The translations under genes and the position numbers were made by a program. Positions 11,687 through 22,843 of a stretch of DNA of 64,000 nt are shown here, piece after piece. The stretch lies in contig NC_083897.1 of assembly GCF_032452875.1 (NCBI RefSeq), positions 5,252,854-5,316,853 on the forward strand. Direction: 5' to 3'. The DNA comes from Bos javanicus (taxonomy: Eukaryota > Chordata > Mammalia > Artiodactyla > Bovidae). Numbering within the stretch: the stretch's first letter is position 1; every line of letters begins with the position of its first letter. The notes beneath the pieces were generated by a model. It worked only from the letters and a program-made list of their open reading frames with translations, was not told the DNA's origin and made no database searches.

Positions 11687-13009
11687 GAACTGGAGAAAAT
11701 AATTTTAATGCTATATTTAATAGTAGATTATCATTTCAATGGGTAGTTATTAATGAGACTTTACACCATCTTTTACATTTGTAGCACATTTCAACTAAGA
11801 TTAGCCACATTTTCAATGCTCAGCAGCCACACATGGCTAGTGACTAGTACAGTAAACAAGTGCAGATCTAAAGCCTTGACCTCTATTTCTGTCTTACAGA
11901 ACTGTTTTAAATACAAATTTTTGGGGGGGCTGCAATAAAAGAATTTACAACAGGCTTATCAAATGGTGGAATGTGATGATGCCTTCCAATGATGTAAAAC
12001 GGCTTCTCATTTTTAAAGAGATTTAAATCAGGATTATTTATATACATAAATCTATCTACATTTCAGTTTACTACTTTAAAACTTAGTTTTAACTAGAACA
12101 AATGCTGTCAAATATATCTGTGGAAGATAAAACCCAATTAGATATTGGATTTTTTACTAGATATTATTAGACAGTTGCTTTTTGGGGGATGGATTTTGGA
12201 AGGAAATCAATGTAAATAATATTCCCATGGGCTTCTGAAAAATCTAAAAATAGCGAACAATGGATCCTTTCTTCTTTGTCTTCTTTCTAGTCTTCCAAAC
12301 TGCAGGAAGAAATGAGAGAAAATGAACGATTATACAGCATCAGTCAGCACCAGAAACTTTCTAGATCTAAGAAAACAGTCTGCTGCATCTGAGGGTTGTA
12401 TCTCAACAAGGAGAGAAGAAAAACCCATTTTACTCTTGTAACGTTCACCCTGGATATTGGGTGCATATACAACCCGATGGCTTCAATCATGTGATCCTAC
12501 CAATCTTGTCTCCCTCTTGCCCAACACCATAAATGCTTTTTTTTGCCCCCTTCTTTTGAGAGGCTAGTCTGGGACTAAAATCACCCTTTCTACCTTAAAA
12601 GCCTGTGCTCACTCCACAGATGATACTCCCTTACCCTCCCAGACCCTCGGTTTCCATGTCTACCATATGAGAAAGAGGCTGTTATTATGAAACACATCAC
12701 TGTGCAAACGAGGGAGAAAGTGTTAATCATTAAAAGACAATACATATACCTTCACTACCAACTCAGTGATAAACATCAGTCATCCTATGACTGTTTCTTT
12801 TGACTGTCATATAAAATACCCAAATCTACAACTGAACAAATATTTCACTATTAATCACTAAATGTGGTCCTACTTGAAATTCTGAACTGTTTGCTATTCG
12901 TAAGTAGTTACGCTCTAAAAGGGGTCTTCTCTTAATGCAGGCGACTGCACTTCTGTGGTCAAGAAATGAAGGCCAAACTAGTGCACAGCCCAGTTGCTGC
13001 TGCTTTTAG
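11687..13009. other. Unique stretch 3' of the CT47-like gene
   Basis: Identical in both units as far as I can see. It contains the exon-like block at 12291-12392 on the plus strand. For the minus-strand gene I find no AATAAA (plus-strand tttatt) between 12000 and 13010, so the gene's 3' end is not defined here. Confidence 0.6.
12291..12392 (+). CDS. Possible terminal coding exon, unidentified
   Basis: A good 3' splice site (pyrimidine-rich tttcttctttgtcttctttctag, ending at 12290) is followed by an open frame. It encodes 33 residues beginning SSKLQEEMRENERLYS, continuing through a basic RSKK stretch and ending in VCCI, then TGA. The charged helical start and basic, double-cysteine end would suit the tail of a lipid-modified protein, but I do not recognise the family. 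No upstream exon was identified, and the other two phases close quickly. The block is identical in unit 2 at 46627-46728. It may be a stranded exon of a neighbouring gene caught in the duplication, or chance. Confidence 0.3.
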   Translation, partial: SSKLQEEMRENERLYSISQHQKLSRSKKTVCCI

Positions 13010-14973
13010 TCATTGTTTTCTAAAGAAATACTGGTCTTAGGTACTGACACATTTACAACTTGTTGGTAGTCTTACAGATAGAGGACAAAAGACCTCATAA
13101 GAACAAATGAGAAGCCATGAAGTGTATTTCACTTCAAGCTCTTTATATTAGTGGGAACAGGAATGTTCTATAAACATTAGGTAAATTTGAGTTGTTGAAC
13201 TAATTTCAAACCAACGTTTTCTTAATTTACTCCGAGAATTAAAAAGCAAAAACAAAATTGGTAAATGCCTGGGAACAGCTGGGTTATTTTCAAAGCTATA
13301 CACAGATACCTGGGCTTTCTGGGCCTGTCCTTTGCTGGGTCCAGATCCTTTTCTGGTTCTTCTTGTTTTCTGTTATACTTCTTTTCTTTCCCCTCACTTT
13401 TGGTGCCCTGCGCCTCTTCTTTGGAGTTCTCATCCTGGCATTCAGCTGTTTCTTTAGAGAGGAATAATAGACTTTGGGACCAGACATTCACAGAAAAAAC
13501 ATCCCAACACCTAAGGAATGGCAAGATATCCAGTACTCTACCCTTAGGAGAAGCAGGAGGACAGAAGCAACTAAGCAAAGAGTAACTGGGGGCCTTCCTT
13601 CTGGCGGATGCAACACTTCCATGGCCCTCATTTGCTGCTGCTTGATCATTTTCACAATGACATTATTTCTTTTTTTCTGGTACATCTGTCACCCTGTGCT
13701 ACTGATTACTTGTGCTCAAGGATCAGAATCCTTTGGGTCTGATGCATTCTGGATGTTTTGGCCAGAACTTTTTCGCCAAAATATGCTTCACCTCAATAAC
13801 AAATTCTATGGGGAAGCTCCTGAGTTCCTCAATCCCCTAAATATTTCATTTTGACCAAGTGCTCCTGTATAAGTTCATAATGTTTTGGGATCAACTTTCC
13901 AAGAATCTTGACATTTTTAAAAGCTATGAACCAAATATGAGGTCTGCCATTTGCTTGTTCTCTTCCATGTCCTCTCAAGCTCCCTCTCGAACACCTGCCT
14001 CCACTGACCTTCACCTGTGGGCTCATAACTGGCACTGTTCATCTCAGACCTTTACCAGGGTTGGTAGAGGGCAGCTTATTTTCCCCCCAAACCAAAGAAG
14101 TCGTTATGAGGTTGGGCTTCTACTGGGCCCCTCTGGCCTTCGATTAAAGGAGGCCCTGACTCCCGGCCTCCCCTCCTGAGGCACGCCGCCCCGTCTGAGC
14201 CTGCCCCCTCCTCGGGATCCCTGGTCCCCAGATCCGGCCTGCAGATGCCAGTGTCTCCATCCCTCCCAACTCCCCCCGCCCCTCGAATGCTCACTCTCAG
14301 GGGCGACAGGCTCCTGTGGCATATCCCGCAAGCTGGGCTCCTCAGACTCCTTGGTGGCCGTCTCCCATAAAGAGGCCTCCTCGGGTGCCTTAGCCTCCTG
14401 GGCTTCCTCCGCCTGCTGCGCCTCCTGGGCTTCCTCAGCCTGCTCCACCTCCTGATCCGGGGCTTCCTCAGCCGGCCCCTCCCCCGATTCCTCCAATGGT
14501 ACCTGGTCCTCGGATAACCCGGCCACGGCGGCTGAGCTGTGGTCAGACAAGCGCGGCCTGGTCTGGTACCAGACCAACACGCGGTCGTCATTTGGCGGAA
14601 GTATGACGTGGTTGTCGGACAAACGGTTCATCATCGAGTGCATCAGATTTAGGACCGTTAGGCTGAAGCCGCTCATGGGGAAGTGGCGCGAGACCACCAT
14701 GCGGTTCACGCCCTGCGCCTGCTCCTCCACCTCCCTCTCCTCAGCCGGCCTGATGTCGGAGTCTCCCTCAGCGTTCCCGCCCTCCAGGGCCGCCTCCCTC
14801 GGGCCTCCTGAAGCCCCCACAGCTGCACCTGCCTCAGCCTCAGGCATGGAGTCACCCCTGCGAGGCTCAGAGTTGCGGTCCACACCGTCACGGGCTCCGG
14901 CCTGGGCCCCCACTGCACCTGTTGGGCCTTCCTGCCCGCCATGGGTCAGATCTCCATCCCCCGTGGTAGACAT
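13010..14973 (-). CDS. CT47: CT47-like cancer/testis protein, copy 1
   Basis: I infer three coding exons on the minus strand: 14973-14295, 13451-13310 and 13019-13010. Exon 1 starts at an ATG in good context (gctaccatgt) and gives 226 residues. These comprise a G/A/E-rich head, a conserved core at about residues 92-122 (VVSRHFPMSG, then an L/M-rich helix), and an E/A/Q/P-rich acidic tail at 161-215. The donor is gaga|gtgagc. Exon 2 begins after ctctctaaag, keeps phase, and adds 47 mainly K/E residues including TAECQDENSKEEAQG. A donor cag|gtatct and a weak acceptor near 13020 would close with R-K-Q-stop, about 276 residues in all, close to the human family at 288 as I recall. CT47 proteins are testis-restricted and of unknown function. 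The assignment rests on the core and overall plan. The third exon is the least certain part: reading through exon 2 instead would add a hydrophobic tail ending near 13222. Confidence 0.8.
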
Positions 14974-15260
14974 GGTAGCCGGCAGTTACCTCAGCCGGGC
15001 GGGTGACGATGGCAATGGCGCAGGTGGTGGCACCCGAAGTGGCTGCCCTGAGAGGAGGCTGAGGGAAGTGAGATGGACCGAGGCAGTCACGGAAGGGACC
15101 ACAGAGGAGGCCCCACGACCGGGAGGGTAGGCGGCCAATGGCGGAAGCGTCCGACGGAAGTCAGGCCTCAGGCAGTGGAGCCAGGCCACAGTCGAGGGGC
15201 GGGGCCGGAACAGTTAACGGTGGCATGTGACCCCTCGTCACGAGCTTTGGGCTCATTTGC
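14100..15260. promoter_or_regulatory. CpG island over CT47-like exon 1 and promoter
   Basis: CpG and GC content rise sharply across exon 1 and about 290 bp upstream of its ATG, unlike the AT-rich surroundings. A GC box (ggggcggggcc, about 15196-15206), a CCAAT motif on the plus strand at 15135-15139 and a cre-like tgacgt near 15275 lie upstream of the minus-strand start. No clear TATA box. CpG-island promoters silenced by methylation outside germ cells are usual for cancer/testis genes; that mode of control is inference here. Confidence 0.7.
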
Positions 15261-16714
15261 TGACAAACAAGGATTGACGTGCTCTGTGTCCAATGAACGG
15301 CCAAGGCCCTTGGTTGTCAAATGGCTCTCAATTGCCTACTTGTTCTTTGACGCGTTAGGGTTCTGACATGTCTGGAGGTCTTCTAGGCTCGTGTCCTTTA
15401 TGTAATTGTGCAGGAAAGTATTTATGAAGGCATCCTGGGCCATGTGAACTGTGAGAAATTTCCCACCTGGGAATTTCCACCTGGTAATGGCTCATGTGAA
15501 TAGAGACAGGGTCATAAAAATGTTGTATATCTCAGATGTTAGCAGTACTAAAAACCTCCGAAGAAGAGAAAGAGAATTTGGACAATTTAACTTAGTGAAA
15601 AACAGTTGGAAAAGAGTAGACAAATTGAAATGAATGCAGTCAGAACTGAATGTTGAGAAGTGTTGGAGAAGTTAGGAGCTAGAAGGTGTATAATGAACCC
15701 AGACAAATTCACTTAACGCTTTGAAGACTGAATAATAAAAGAGAGGTTTCTTTAAAGGATCAGGTCATCTCCTAAGTGCTAAGCATGACAGATGTTAAAA
15801 GGGCCACCTTCCTAGGCTGTTTCAGAGGCAACAGTCCCAGACTTTTTATTGATCTCAAGATCCACTTAGTCCAGACCCCAAGTGTAATTTTGAAAATTAT
15901 ACAGAAATTAACTGCTTTTACAGTCATTCTGTAAAAAAAGTTTTGTAGCACTAAAAATATTTTTTGAAAAAGACATAGCCGATTACATCTGGATGTTACA
16001 TTTAGGAAAAATACTAATAAGTCTCATAATTGTAAAGAGGGGATTTTTTTCCCTTTCATTCAGTTCAGTTCCAACCGAATTTCAGTGTTTGCATTTTTCC
16101 TCTGTCTCACCTCGTGAATGGAGCATGGTGTTGCTGTAAATCATTGGTTTAAATTTGGAAGGCAATGTCAGTAATCTCTAATCCAAAATTCTCATTATAA
16201 AGACAGCAAAAAAGAGGCAGAATCCCCATCTGAGGTCTGAGTTGGTTTAACATTTGCTGCCCTAAGTGATCTTGTAACAGTTGCTTATCATTTCTAGGCC
16301 TCAGTTTTATCATCTGTATAGGTGGCGTTCAATGAAAATATGAGTGAGGTAGATGGAAGAAGATGGAATTATATTTAGGATACTGAACTTTTGTTGAAAA
16401 TGTGTTTTTAGTTTGATTTTGCCTTGTAAGTTGGTGAATGTTTCTAAGTGTGTAGTTTTTTTTTTTATTTTGTAAAATCTAATAATATTTTCTTTTTTCT
16501 TGTTTTAAACATTATAAATTTGTACATCTTTTCTCATCCAGAAATGAATTTTATACTTACTTGTTTTTGGCTATCTTCTGAATGTTTACATTTAACTTCT
16601 TAATTTGGGATCAATAATGACTCACAGTGTTAAGATTAAAATCTCAGTTGATTTTTAAACAACTCACCTATAATACCATTTGTTACACATGAATTCCCCT
16701 CTGTAAGGTTTTGT
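15261..16714. other. Noncoding 5' flank with a MIR remnant
   Basis: Unique DNA upstream of the CT47-like gene. A sense MIR-like patch sits near 16250-16345 (ttatcatttctaggcctcag, then atctgtataggtgg). Nothing coding is visible. Confidence 0.5.
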
Positions 16715-16952
16715 GGGCTTCCGGGGTGGCCCTAGTGGTAAAGAACCTGCCTGCCAGTGCAGGAGATGTAAGAGACCCGGATTTGACGCCTGGGTTGGGA
16801 AGATTCTGTGGAGGAGGGCATGGCAATCCATTCCAGTATTCTTGCCTGGAGAATTCTAAGGACAGAGGAACCAAGGGGTTGGGGGAGGGGGCTATAGTCC
16901 ATAGGGTCACACAGAGTCGGACACAACTGAAGCAACTTAGTATGCACACACA
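16715..16952 (+). mobile_element. Bov-tA SINE
   Basis: Starts gggcttccggggtggcccta with the tRNA-like head gtggtaaagaacctgcctgc. Continues into the Bov-A body (ggcaatccattccagtattc) and ends gtcggacacaactgaag. Shared with unit 2 at 51054-51292. Confidence 0.9.
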
Positions 16953-18021
16953 TAAGGATGTGTGGCCAAGTCCCCTTTAGCATTTCCTATAAAGAGAAGA
17001 GATGCAAGAGAAACACACATTCTCTTAGCGTTTCAGGGCTGGAAAGGCCTTTAGATATGGAATCTAAGACCATTCTTTTTTTAAGTAATTAACCTCCAAT
17101 TGAAATAAATAAATTTAATAAAGAAATCTACAAACAAAAAGAAAAATAATAATTTTAAAAAATTAAAAAAATAATAAATAGGGAAACTAAAATTTAGAGC
17201 TGCTAACTGGCATCCCCAAAGTCATGCCAGTTAGTAGAAGAGCCAGGACTAGGACCAATCTCCTGATCTTTAATCTGGAATTGAAACATACCTCACACAT
17301 CAGCTTTGGCCATCTTCTTTCCTATTGGACTTGTCTTAGAACAGTGTGATAGAACATGAACATCAGACATGGTCACTCTGAGACCATATTGAAAGGAGAC
17401 AAGACAGGACCAAAAAGAAGATCATACATGACTAAACATCCCCCTCTCTTGGCTAAAATGAATGTCTACAACTTCTTGACCAATTAGGTCTTTATTCTGG
17501 GTCTAGTCTCCTCTCCCTAAAGGGAAGATTTACTCAAATACCGAGCTGAGAATTGCCTCAGCTACCTAAAGACATCTAATCTAGAGCAAACCCCTGTTTC
17601 CTTGAAGGAAAAACTTCCCCAAATAACTCATCCAAACCCCAGCCTCTGTAACAGGTTCTTTCTGATACTTGGGAAGGCATCACATGGTTCCCCCATGATG
17701 TGTGTTCTCCCTTACTGCAATGAATAGTAAACTGAACTCCCTCAACTACAGGCATGTTTTTGTGATCTTTGGCTGGAGGACACTGACGGTGTAAAACATT
17801 TCCATCTTTACACTGTAATGCATGAACTCAAACAAGTGAGTCAAAAGGCATTGAAAGTTTTTTCTCAGAAAAGGCTTCTCAGAGGAGGGAGGTTTTGGAC
17901 CCAAAAGATGGGCAACAGGCCCGAACTAAGGACAATAAAGACAGGATGCTGTCTCTGTGTGGCCCTTGTTAAAATAGGCTTGTAAACGCCAGTGAGTCCC
18001 TGGCTGTAAAAAAGCCTGTGA
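16953..18021. other. Noncoding stretch with MIR remnant
   Basis: An A/T-rich tract at about 17070-17180 resembles a LINE tail. A MIR-like antisense patch follows at about 17180-17290 (gggaaactaaaatttagagc, then agccaggactagg). No gene is seen. Confidence 0.5.
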
Positions 18022-18245
18022 CCTTTCCTGTGGCTCAGACAGTAAAGTGTCTGTCTGCAGTGTGGGAGACCCAGATTCGATTCCTGGGTTGGGAAGATTC
18101 CCTGGAGAAGGGAATGGCAACCCACTCCAGTACTCTAGCCTAGAAAATCCCATGGACAGAGGAGCCTAGTAGGCTAGGCTTGGGTAGTAGCCCATGGGTT
18201 TGCAAAGAGTTGGACATGACTTCACTTTCACTTTCATTTTCACTT
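18022..18245 (+). mobile_element. Bov-tA SINE
   Basis: The head ctttcctgtggctcagacag, a B-box-like ggttcgatt-type segment (gattcgattcctggg), the Bov-A body and the ending ttcactttcactttcatttt identify it. It abuts a BovB 3' end directly. Confidence 0.88.
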
Positions 18246-18722
18246 TAGGAATAGGAAGGTCTGTCTAGTCAAAGCTATGGTTTTTCCAGTAGTCATGTAT
18301 AGATGTGAGAGTTGGGCCATAAGGAAAGCTGAGCACCAAAGTATTGATGCTTTTGAACCTTGGAATTGGAGAAGACTCTTGAGAGTCCCTTGAACTGCAA
18401 GGAGATCAAACCTGTCAATCCTAAAGGAAATCAGTCCTGAATATTCATTGGAAGGACTGATGTTGAAGCTGAATCTCCAATATTTTGGCCACTTGATGTG
18501 AAGAACTGACTTATTTGAAAAGACTGGGGAAGATGCTGGGAAAGGTTGAAGGCAGGAGAAGATGGGGATGACAGAGGATGAGATGGTTGGATGGCATCAC
18601 TGACTCCATAGACATGAGTTTGAGTAAACTCCAGTAGTTGGTGATGGACAGGGAAGCCTGGTGAGCTGCAGTCCATGGGGACACAAAAAAATTGGATATA
18701 AGTGAAAAACTGAACTGAACTG
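18246..18722 (+). mobile_element. BovB (RTE) LINE 3' end
   Basis: Plus-strand BovB sequence begins with the region encoding the C-terminal reverse-transcriptase tail (tatggtttttccagtagtca). It ends in the characteristic ctgaactgaactga repeat at 18722. It is internally decayed and 5'-truncated, and is shared with unit 2 at 52587-53063. Confidence 0.9.
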
Positions 18723-18928
18723 AGGGGTAGGAAGAGGAGGCAGATGTTGTTTCTGGCCAGAGGGCAGACCTGGGTGATGCGATGGAGGTCCTTGGGTGAG
18801 GAAGGTGCTTAATTAGGGCACTCCCATTTCCTATCCCATGCTGTGACAGGACTGCCTCCATTCTTCTTTAACAGAGAAACACATACTCCCAGGTAGACGG
18901 GGTTTTTTTTTCCCCTATAAGAAGTTGC

Positions 18929-19081
18929 AAACCCATTGACTGCAGCCCACCAGGATCCTCTGTCGATGGGATTTTCGAGGCAAGACTGCTGGAGTGGGTT
19001 GCCATTCTCTTCTGCAGGGGATCTTCCCGACCCAGGGATCGAACCCAGGTCTCCAATTTTTTTACCATCTGAGCCACCAGG
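18929..19081 (-). mobile_element. Bov-tA SINE, antisense
   Basis: Antisense Bov-tA body and tRNA-like head end with gagccaccaggg. The flanking gaagttgc at 18921-18928 and 19082-19089 is a short target-site duplication. Also at 53268-53422. Confidence 0.88.
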
Positions 19082-19314
19082 GAAGTTGCCCCACCCATGA
19101 AACCAGACTATTTATGCTTTCTTTGTTTCCTCCTATCTCTGTACATTCTTTCTTCAGAAGTTTGAACAAGACCATCACTATTCACTTTAGAGGAGACAGC
19201 ATGTTACCAAACAAAGCAAACAAAACAAGAGAAATCATACAAGTGTCTTTCCAGGTCAGGAACAACTAGTCTGTCCACTTGAAGCTATAGGACAAACACT
19301 CCAGCCCCTAGTCA

Positions 19315-19500
19315 TTTACGCATTCACTGAGCACATGTAAGCACCTACTATATACCTGGAATTATATTCGGACATGGGGACTCAGTTATCTGAGACCCAT
19401 GGCTTGTTCTGGTTTATGATCTACAGGGTTAGACAGACACTTGGGCAATGACGACTCACTCTGTTCAGTGCTGTAATAAGGATGAGCACAAGTGTTAAGG
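19315..19500. mobile_element. L2-like LINE remnant
   Basis: The text cattcactgagcacatgtaa, then acctactatatacctgg and later agacagacacttgggcaatg, follows the usual L2 3' end pattern in diverged form. Moderate confidence because it is short and old. Confidence 0.5.
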
Positions 19501-20189
19501 AAGCATGGGAGAGTGGATGATTAGCTATGGCCAGTAGATGAAGGGGGTGGGCTGGTGCCTGGGACAGTGTGAAAGAGGGGGCATTTCAGGGGATCCTGAA
19601 GCTAGGAGTTCAAGTGGCAGTAAAAAGGCAGGGGCAAGGAGGTTCCTGTAGGTAAAGGAAGCAGCATGAAGAGTGGCAGAGATGTGTTGGTGTGTACCTA
19701 GCCGGGGAGCAAAATGGCAGGAGTGTAGAGCAGAGTGGCCGATGGGCCTTTAAAGTAGATAGGGCCGTGAAGGCTCCAATAAAGACTTTGCCCTTTGCCC
19801 TGAAAAGGAGGTTGGCCTCCAAAGCAAAAAACCGTTGAGATGATGGTAGAGCTAGCAGAAGAGTTTTGGTGCATTTAGGAATGAGTTGAGTCAAGAAAAG
19901 TTCTGCTAAGGCCCTCCAAGGTCTTTCTGGCAAGTTTTAGGATCCCACGCTTTTCTTCTTTATAAAAATAATACATATTCTTTGTACAACAGATTAATAA
20001 AACACATAAGATTAAAGAGGGTATCAAAAATTCACACATATCTTGCCCATACAAATGAAGAAGATAATAATAGAAATATAAGCAAAAGACATGGGTAGAT
20101 AAATCATAGATAAATACAAATGATTTTTAAACATATGGACTTATTCTCAAACAATTCAAATTAAAATTATATTGAGATAATGATGATGA

Positions 20190-20400
20190 TTAGCATTTAT
20201 TAAATACTTATAGGTTGGGCACTATTTTAAACACGTACATTATGTTATTTACTCCTTGGAACAGCCTTATGATGTGAGTACTGTTGTTATCCGTCTTTTG
20301 CAAATAAGGAAACCAAACACAGAGATCTTTAGCAACATTCTCAAGGGTACACAGACAATAAGGAACAGAGCCTGGATTAAGAAGTTAAAAATTGCCCTTA
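20190..20400 (-). mobile_element. MIR SINE, antisense
   Basis: Reads in order as an antisense MIR: ttactccttggaacagcctt, atgatgtgagtactgttgtt, aataaggaaaccaaacacag, then agagcctggatt. Shared with unit 2 near 54529-54739. Confidence 0.75.
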
Positions 20401-20594
20401 ATCTCACTATCTAGAAAGGATCACTCTGCTATTTAGCAAATAGTTCAGTTTCATTTTTCTGAGTTGGCAAAAGACGCTGATTGTTAATTCTTCTCTTTGA
20501 TTAGAGAATCCCAGTCTCCAACCCTTAAATAATAGGAAGTTGGCTGTTGATTGCAAACAGATATTCTTGATCATGTTACGTTTTCTGTCCCTCT

Positions 20595-20735
20595 GTTGTT
20601 AAAAGCTGTGTGACTTAGGGTAAACTTACCTATTGTCCTTAGTTTCATCTTAACAAGGAGAATAATTACGACCCCACAGGGTTTTTGTGAATATTTAACA
20701 TGATAATATACAATGAGCATTATCAGAATTAAGGG
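20595..20735 (+). mobile_element. MIR SINE, sense
   Basis: Contains agctgtgtgacttagggtaa, then tttcatcttaacaaggagaa and ccacagggtttttgtgaata, a MIR core and tail in sense. Also in unit 2 near 54934-55074. Confidence 0.7.
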
Positions 20736-20960
20736 TTCTTAGTGAGGTTTGTCTGGGTTTTTTCAACTTCTAAGCATGCCCTTTTTATTCAGAGGAAGCA
20801 GAATTTTAATTTGGTCCTCTTGTCCACACTCAATCAGTAATTCCTTGCCTTCAGTACAGAAGAAATGCCCCCTCCCCCACTTTTATGTTCTTAGTAATTT
20901 TCATGGGAATCTTCCTCCCAAATTGTCCTATGGCTGCCTCCTCCTTGGAATTCAGATTAG

Positions 20961-21075
20961 TTTTTTTTTTTTTTTGATTTTCTAAAAGTTATTTATTTTA
21001 CTTGGAGGCTAATTACTTTTCAATATTGTATTGTTTTTGCCATACATTGACATGAATCCACCATGGGTGTGGAAT
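20961..21075 (-). mobile_element. L1 3' end fragment, antisense
   Basis: Poly-T followed by ttttgccatacattgacatg and aatccaccatgggtg resembles the antisense 3' end of bovine L1. Shared with unit 2 at 55300-55415. Confidence 0.7.
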
Positions 21076-21329
21076 TCAACTTGTCATGTACTGCCACCCT
21101 CAAACACTCTTATATTACCACCGTTTCTATTTCCTTCATAGTTTTGAACTTTTCCCATTTAATACATTTTATCTTTGTTTTTATTACTCCTGTCCTAACT
21201 CCCCAGCGTCTCTGAGCACCACCAAGAGTTAAGTGCCACAAAAGCAGAGCTTATTGTCTGTTTTCTTCACTATGTCCCCCAAACACCTAGAATCATATCT
21301 GAAACAGAGTAAATACTGAGACATTTGTT

Positions 21330-21608
21330 TATTTACTTTAAAGATTTATTTATGAATGCCTGCACTGGGTCTTCATTGCTGCACAGGTATTTATATAGTT
21401 GCAGCAAGCAGGGTCTAGTCTCTAGTTGCAGGGTGCAGGCTTCTCACTGTGGAGGCTTCTCTTGTTGTGGAGCATGGCTCTAGGCATGTGGGCTCAGCAG
21501 TGGCTCCCGGACTCTAGAACACAGGTTTCCTGGACCAGTAATTGAACCCACATCCCCTGCATTGGCAAGCGGATTCTTTACCCCTGAGCCACCAAGGAGG
21601 CCCCTTAA
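21330..21608 (-). mobile_element. CHR-like tRNA SINE, antisense
   Basis: Antisense body (ttctcttgttgtggagcatg, then gggctcagcagtgg) ends in the tRNA-like head ttctttacccctgagccacc. A target-site duplication acatttgtt is seen at 21321-21329 and 21609-21617. Shared with unit 2 at 55671-55954. Confidence 0.88.
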
Positions 21609-21800
21609 ACATTTGTTAAATGACTATAAACAACTTGCTTCCTCTGTATTGGTTAATTGTATAAGTTACCAAGTCAAATGCTACTCTGTGTAGGATCCCA
21701 TTTATGAATTTGGAGAGCCCCCATTGGGTGAGATTAAAGTTGAGCCTTGAATGTCGGTAAAGTTTGGGTAATTTCTCTATATACCGGTACATCTCATATT

Positions 21801-22003
21801 GCTGGAGGAATGGTAAAAAATCTGCCTGCAACGCCGGAGACCCAAGTTCAATCGCTGGCTTGGGAAGATCCCCTGGAGGAGGAAATGGCAACCCACTCCA
21901 GTCTTCTTGCTGGGAGAATGCCATGGACCGAGGAGCCTGGTGGGCTGCAGTCCACGAGGTTGCAAAGAGTCAGACATGACAGAGTGACTAACACACACAC
22001 ATA
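21801..22003 (+). mobile_element. Bov-tA SINE
   Basis: The tRNA-like head aatggtaaaaaatctgcctg, the Bov-A body aatggcaacccactccagtc and the ending gagtgactaacacacacaca identify it. Also at 56147-56349. Confidence 0.88.
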
Positions 22004-22538
22004 AGTATCTTTAGATTGAGGGGGACAAGTTCACAGGGAAAAAAAAAGTCAATTTGGTCATTAAAAGTATATATAAGATGGCAGATAATTGCATCAGTGT
22101 TAATATTTGTTTGCTTTGTGGTTAGCTCATTCTAAATTTCAACTTTTGGAGATCAGAGAGGTTACACACTAAATTGCTGTGTCTTTACATAGTGTAAGTT
22201 AAAAATCCTCTAAAATTTTCTTCCCCTACTTTGCCACAGGGTCTGAAATTGCCTATCTTAGCATCATTTCATAGGACCTTTCAGAGAGAAGTACATTATA
22301 TGTTAACATGGAATCACATCCTACCTGAAAATACTATTACTTTTATATCATTAGCCAGGTATTACATTAGGCAGGGTCTTGAGGAATTGGGACAGGAACC
22401 TTGAGAGCAGATGAGTAGAGGAATGAAGAAAAGATCTGGGGGCATGGGGTGTTCCCAGGGAAAGGAGGCCTATATGGGGAGTGACAGTGACCCTGATTCT
22501 AGGTGCTTGGGGCTGATGGTGGAACTGAGGAGGACAGC
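22004..22538. other. Unique noncoding stretch
   Basis: Unique sequence between SINEs with no supportable feature. Confidence 0.5.
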
Positions 22539-22548
22539 AGGGGCCACT

Positions 22549-22833
22549 CGGAGAAGGCAATGGTACCCCAATCCAGAACTCTTTCCTGGAAAGTCCCATG
22601 GATGGAGGAGCCTGGAAGGCTGCAGTCCGTGGGGTCACTGAGGGTCAGACACGACTGAGTGACTTCACTTTCACTTTTTACTTTCATGCATTGGAGAAGG
22701 AAATGGCAACCCACTCCAGTGTTCTTGCCTAGAGAATACCAGGGGCGGTGGAGCCTGGTGGGCTGCCGTCTGTGGGGTTGTACAGGGTCGGACACGACTG
22801 AGGCGACTTAGCAGCAGCAGAGGCAGTGACACG
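22549..22833 (+). mobile_element. Bov-A2 SINE dimer, specific to unit 1
   Basis: Two Bov-A monomers are joined by a cttcactttcacttttta linker and end in cgacttagcagcagcag. The flanking direct repeats aggggccact at 22539-22548 and 22834-22843 are its target-site duplication. The unit 2 site near 56890 shows the empty target once (caggggccactgcttg). Confidence 0.93.
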
Positions 22834-22843
22834 AGGGGCCACT

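Larger units (their letters stand above)
19090..20957. other. Noncoding stretch with L2/MIR relics
   Basis: Unique DNA carrying the L2-like and two MIR relics listed separately. Open frames such as 19610-19933 on the minus strand have no recognisable domain. Confidence 0.5.

Noticed and set aside
13474..13854. A 126-residue plus-strand open frame with a hydrophobic stretch, identical at 47810-48190
   Set aside because: It lies antisense to intron 1 of the CT47-like gene. The identity of the two copies comes from the whole block being identical. No recognisable protein family.
14603..15130. A 175-residue plus-strand open frame opposite CT47-like exon 1, repeated at 48940-49467
   Set aside because: It is an antisense reading of a GC-rich exon. 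It has no domain and no plausible plus-strand promoter, and its conservation follows from the gene on the other strand.
16732..16983. Repeated short open frames with similar peptides at many sites (for example 16732-16983, 21777-21998, 22499-22795)
   Set aside because: They are translations of Bov-tA and Bov-A SINEs. The shared peptides come from the repeat family, not from a gene family.
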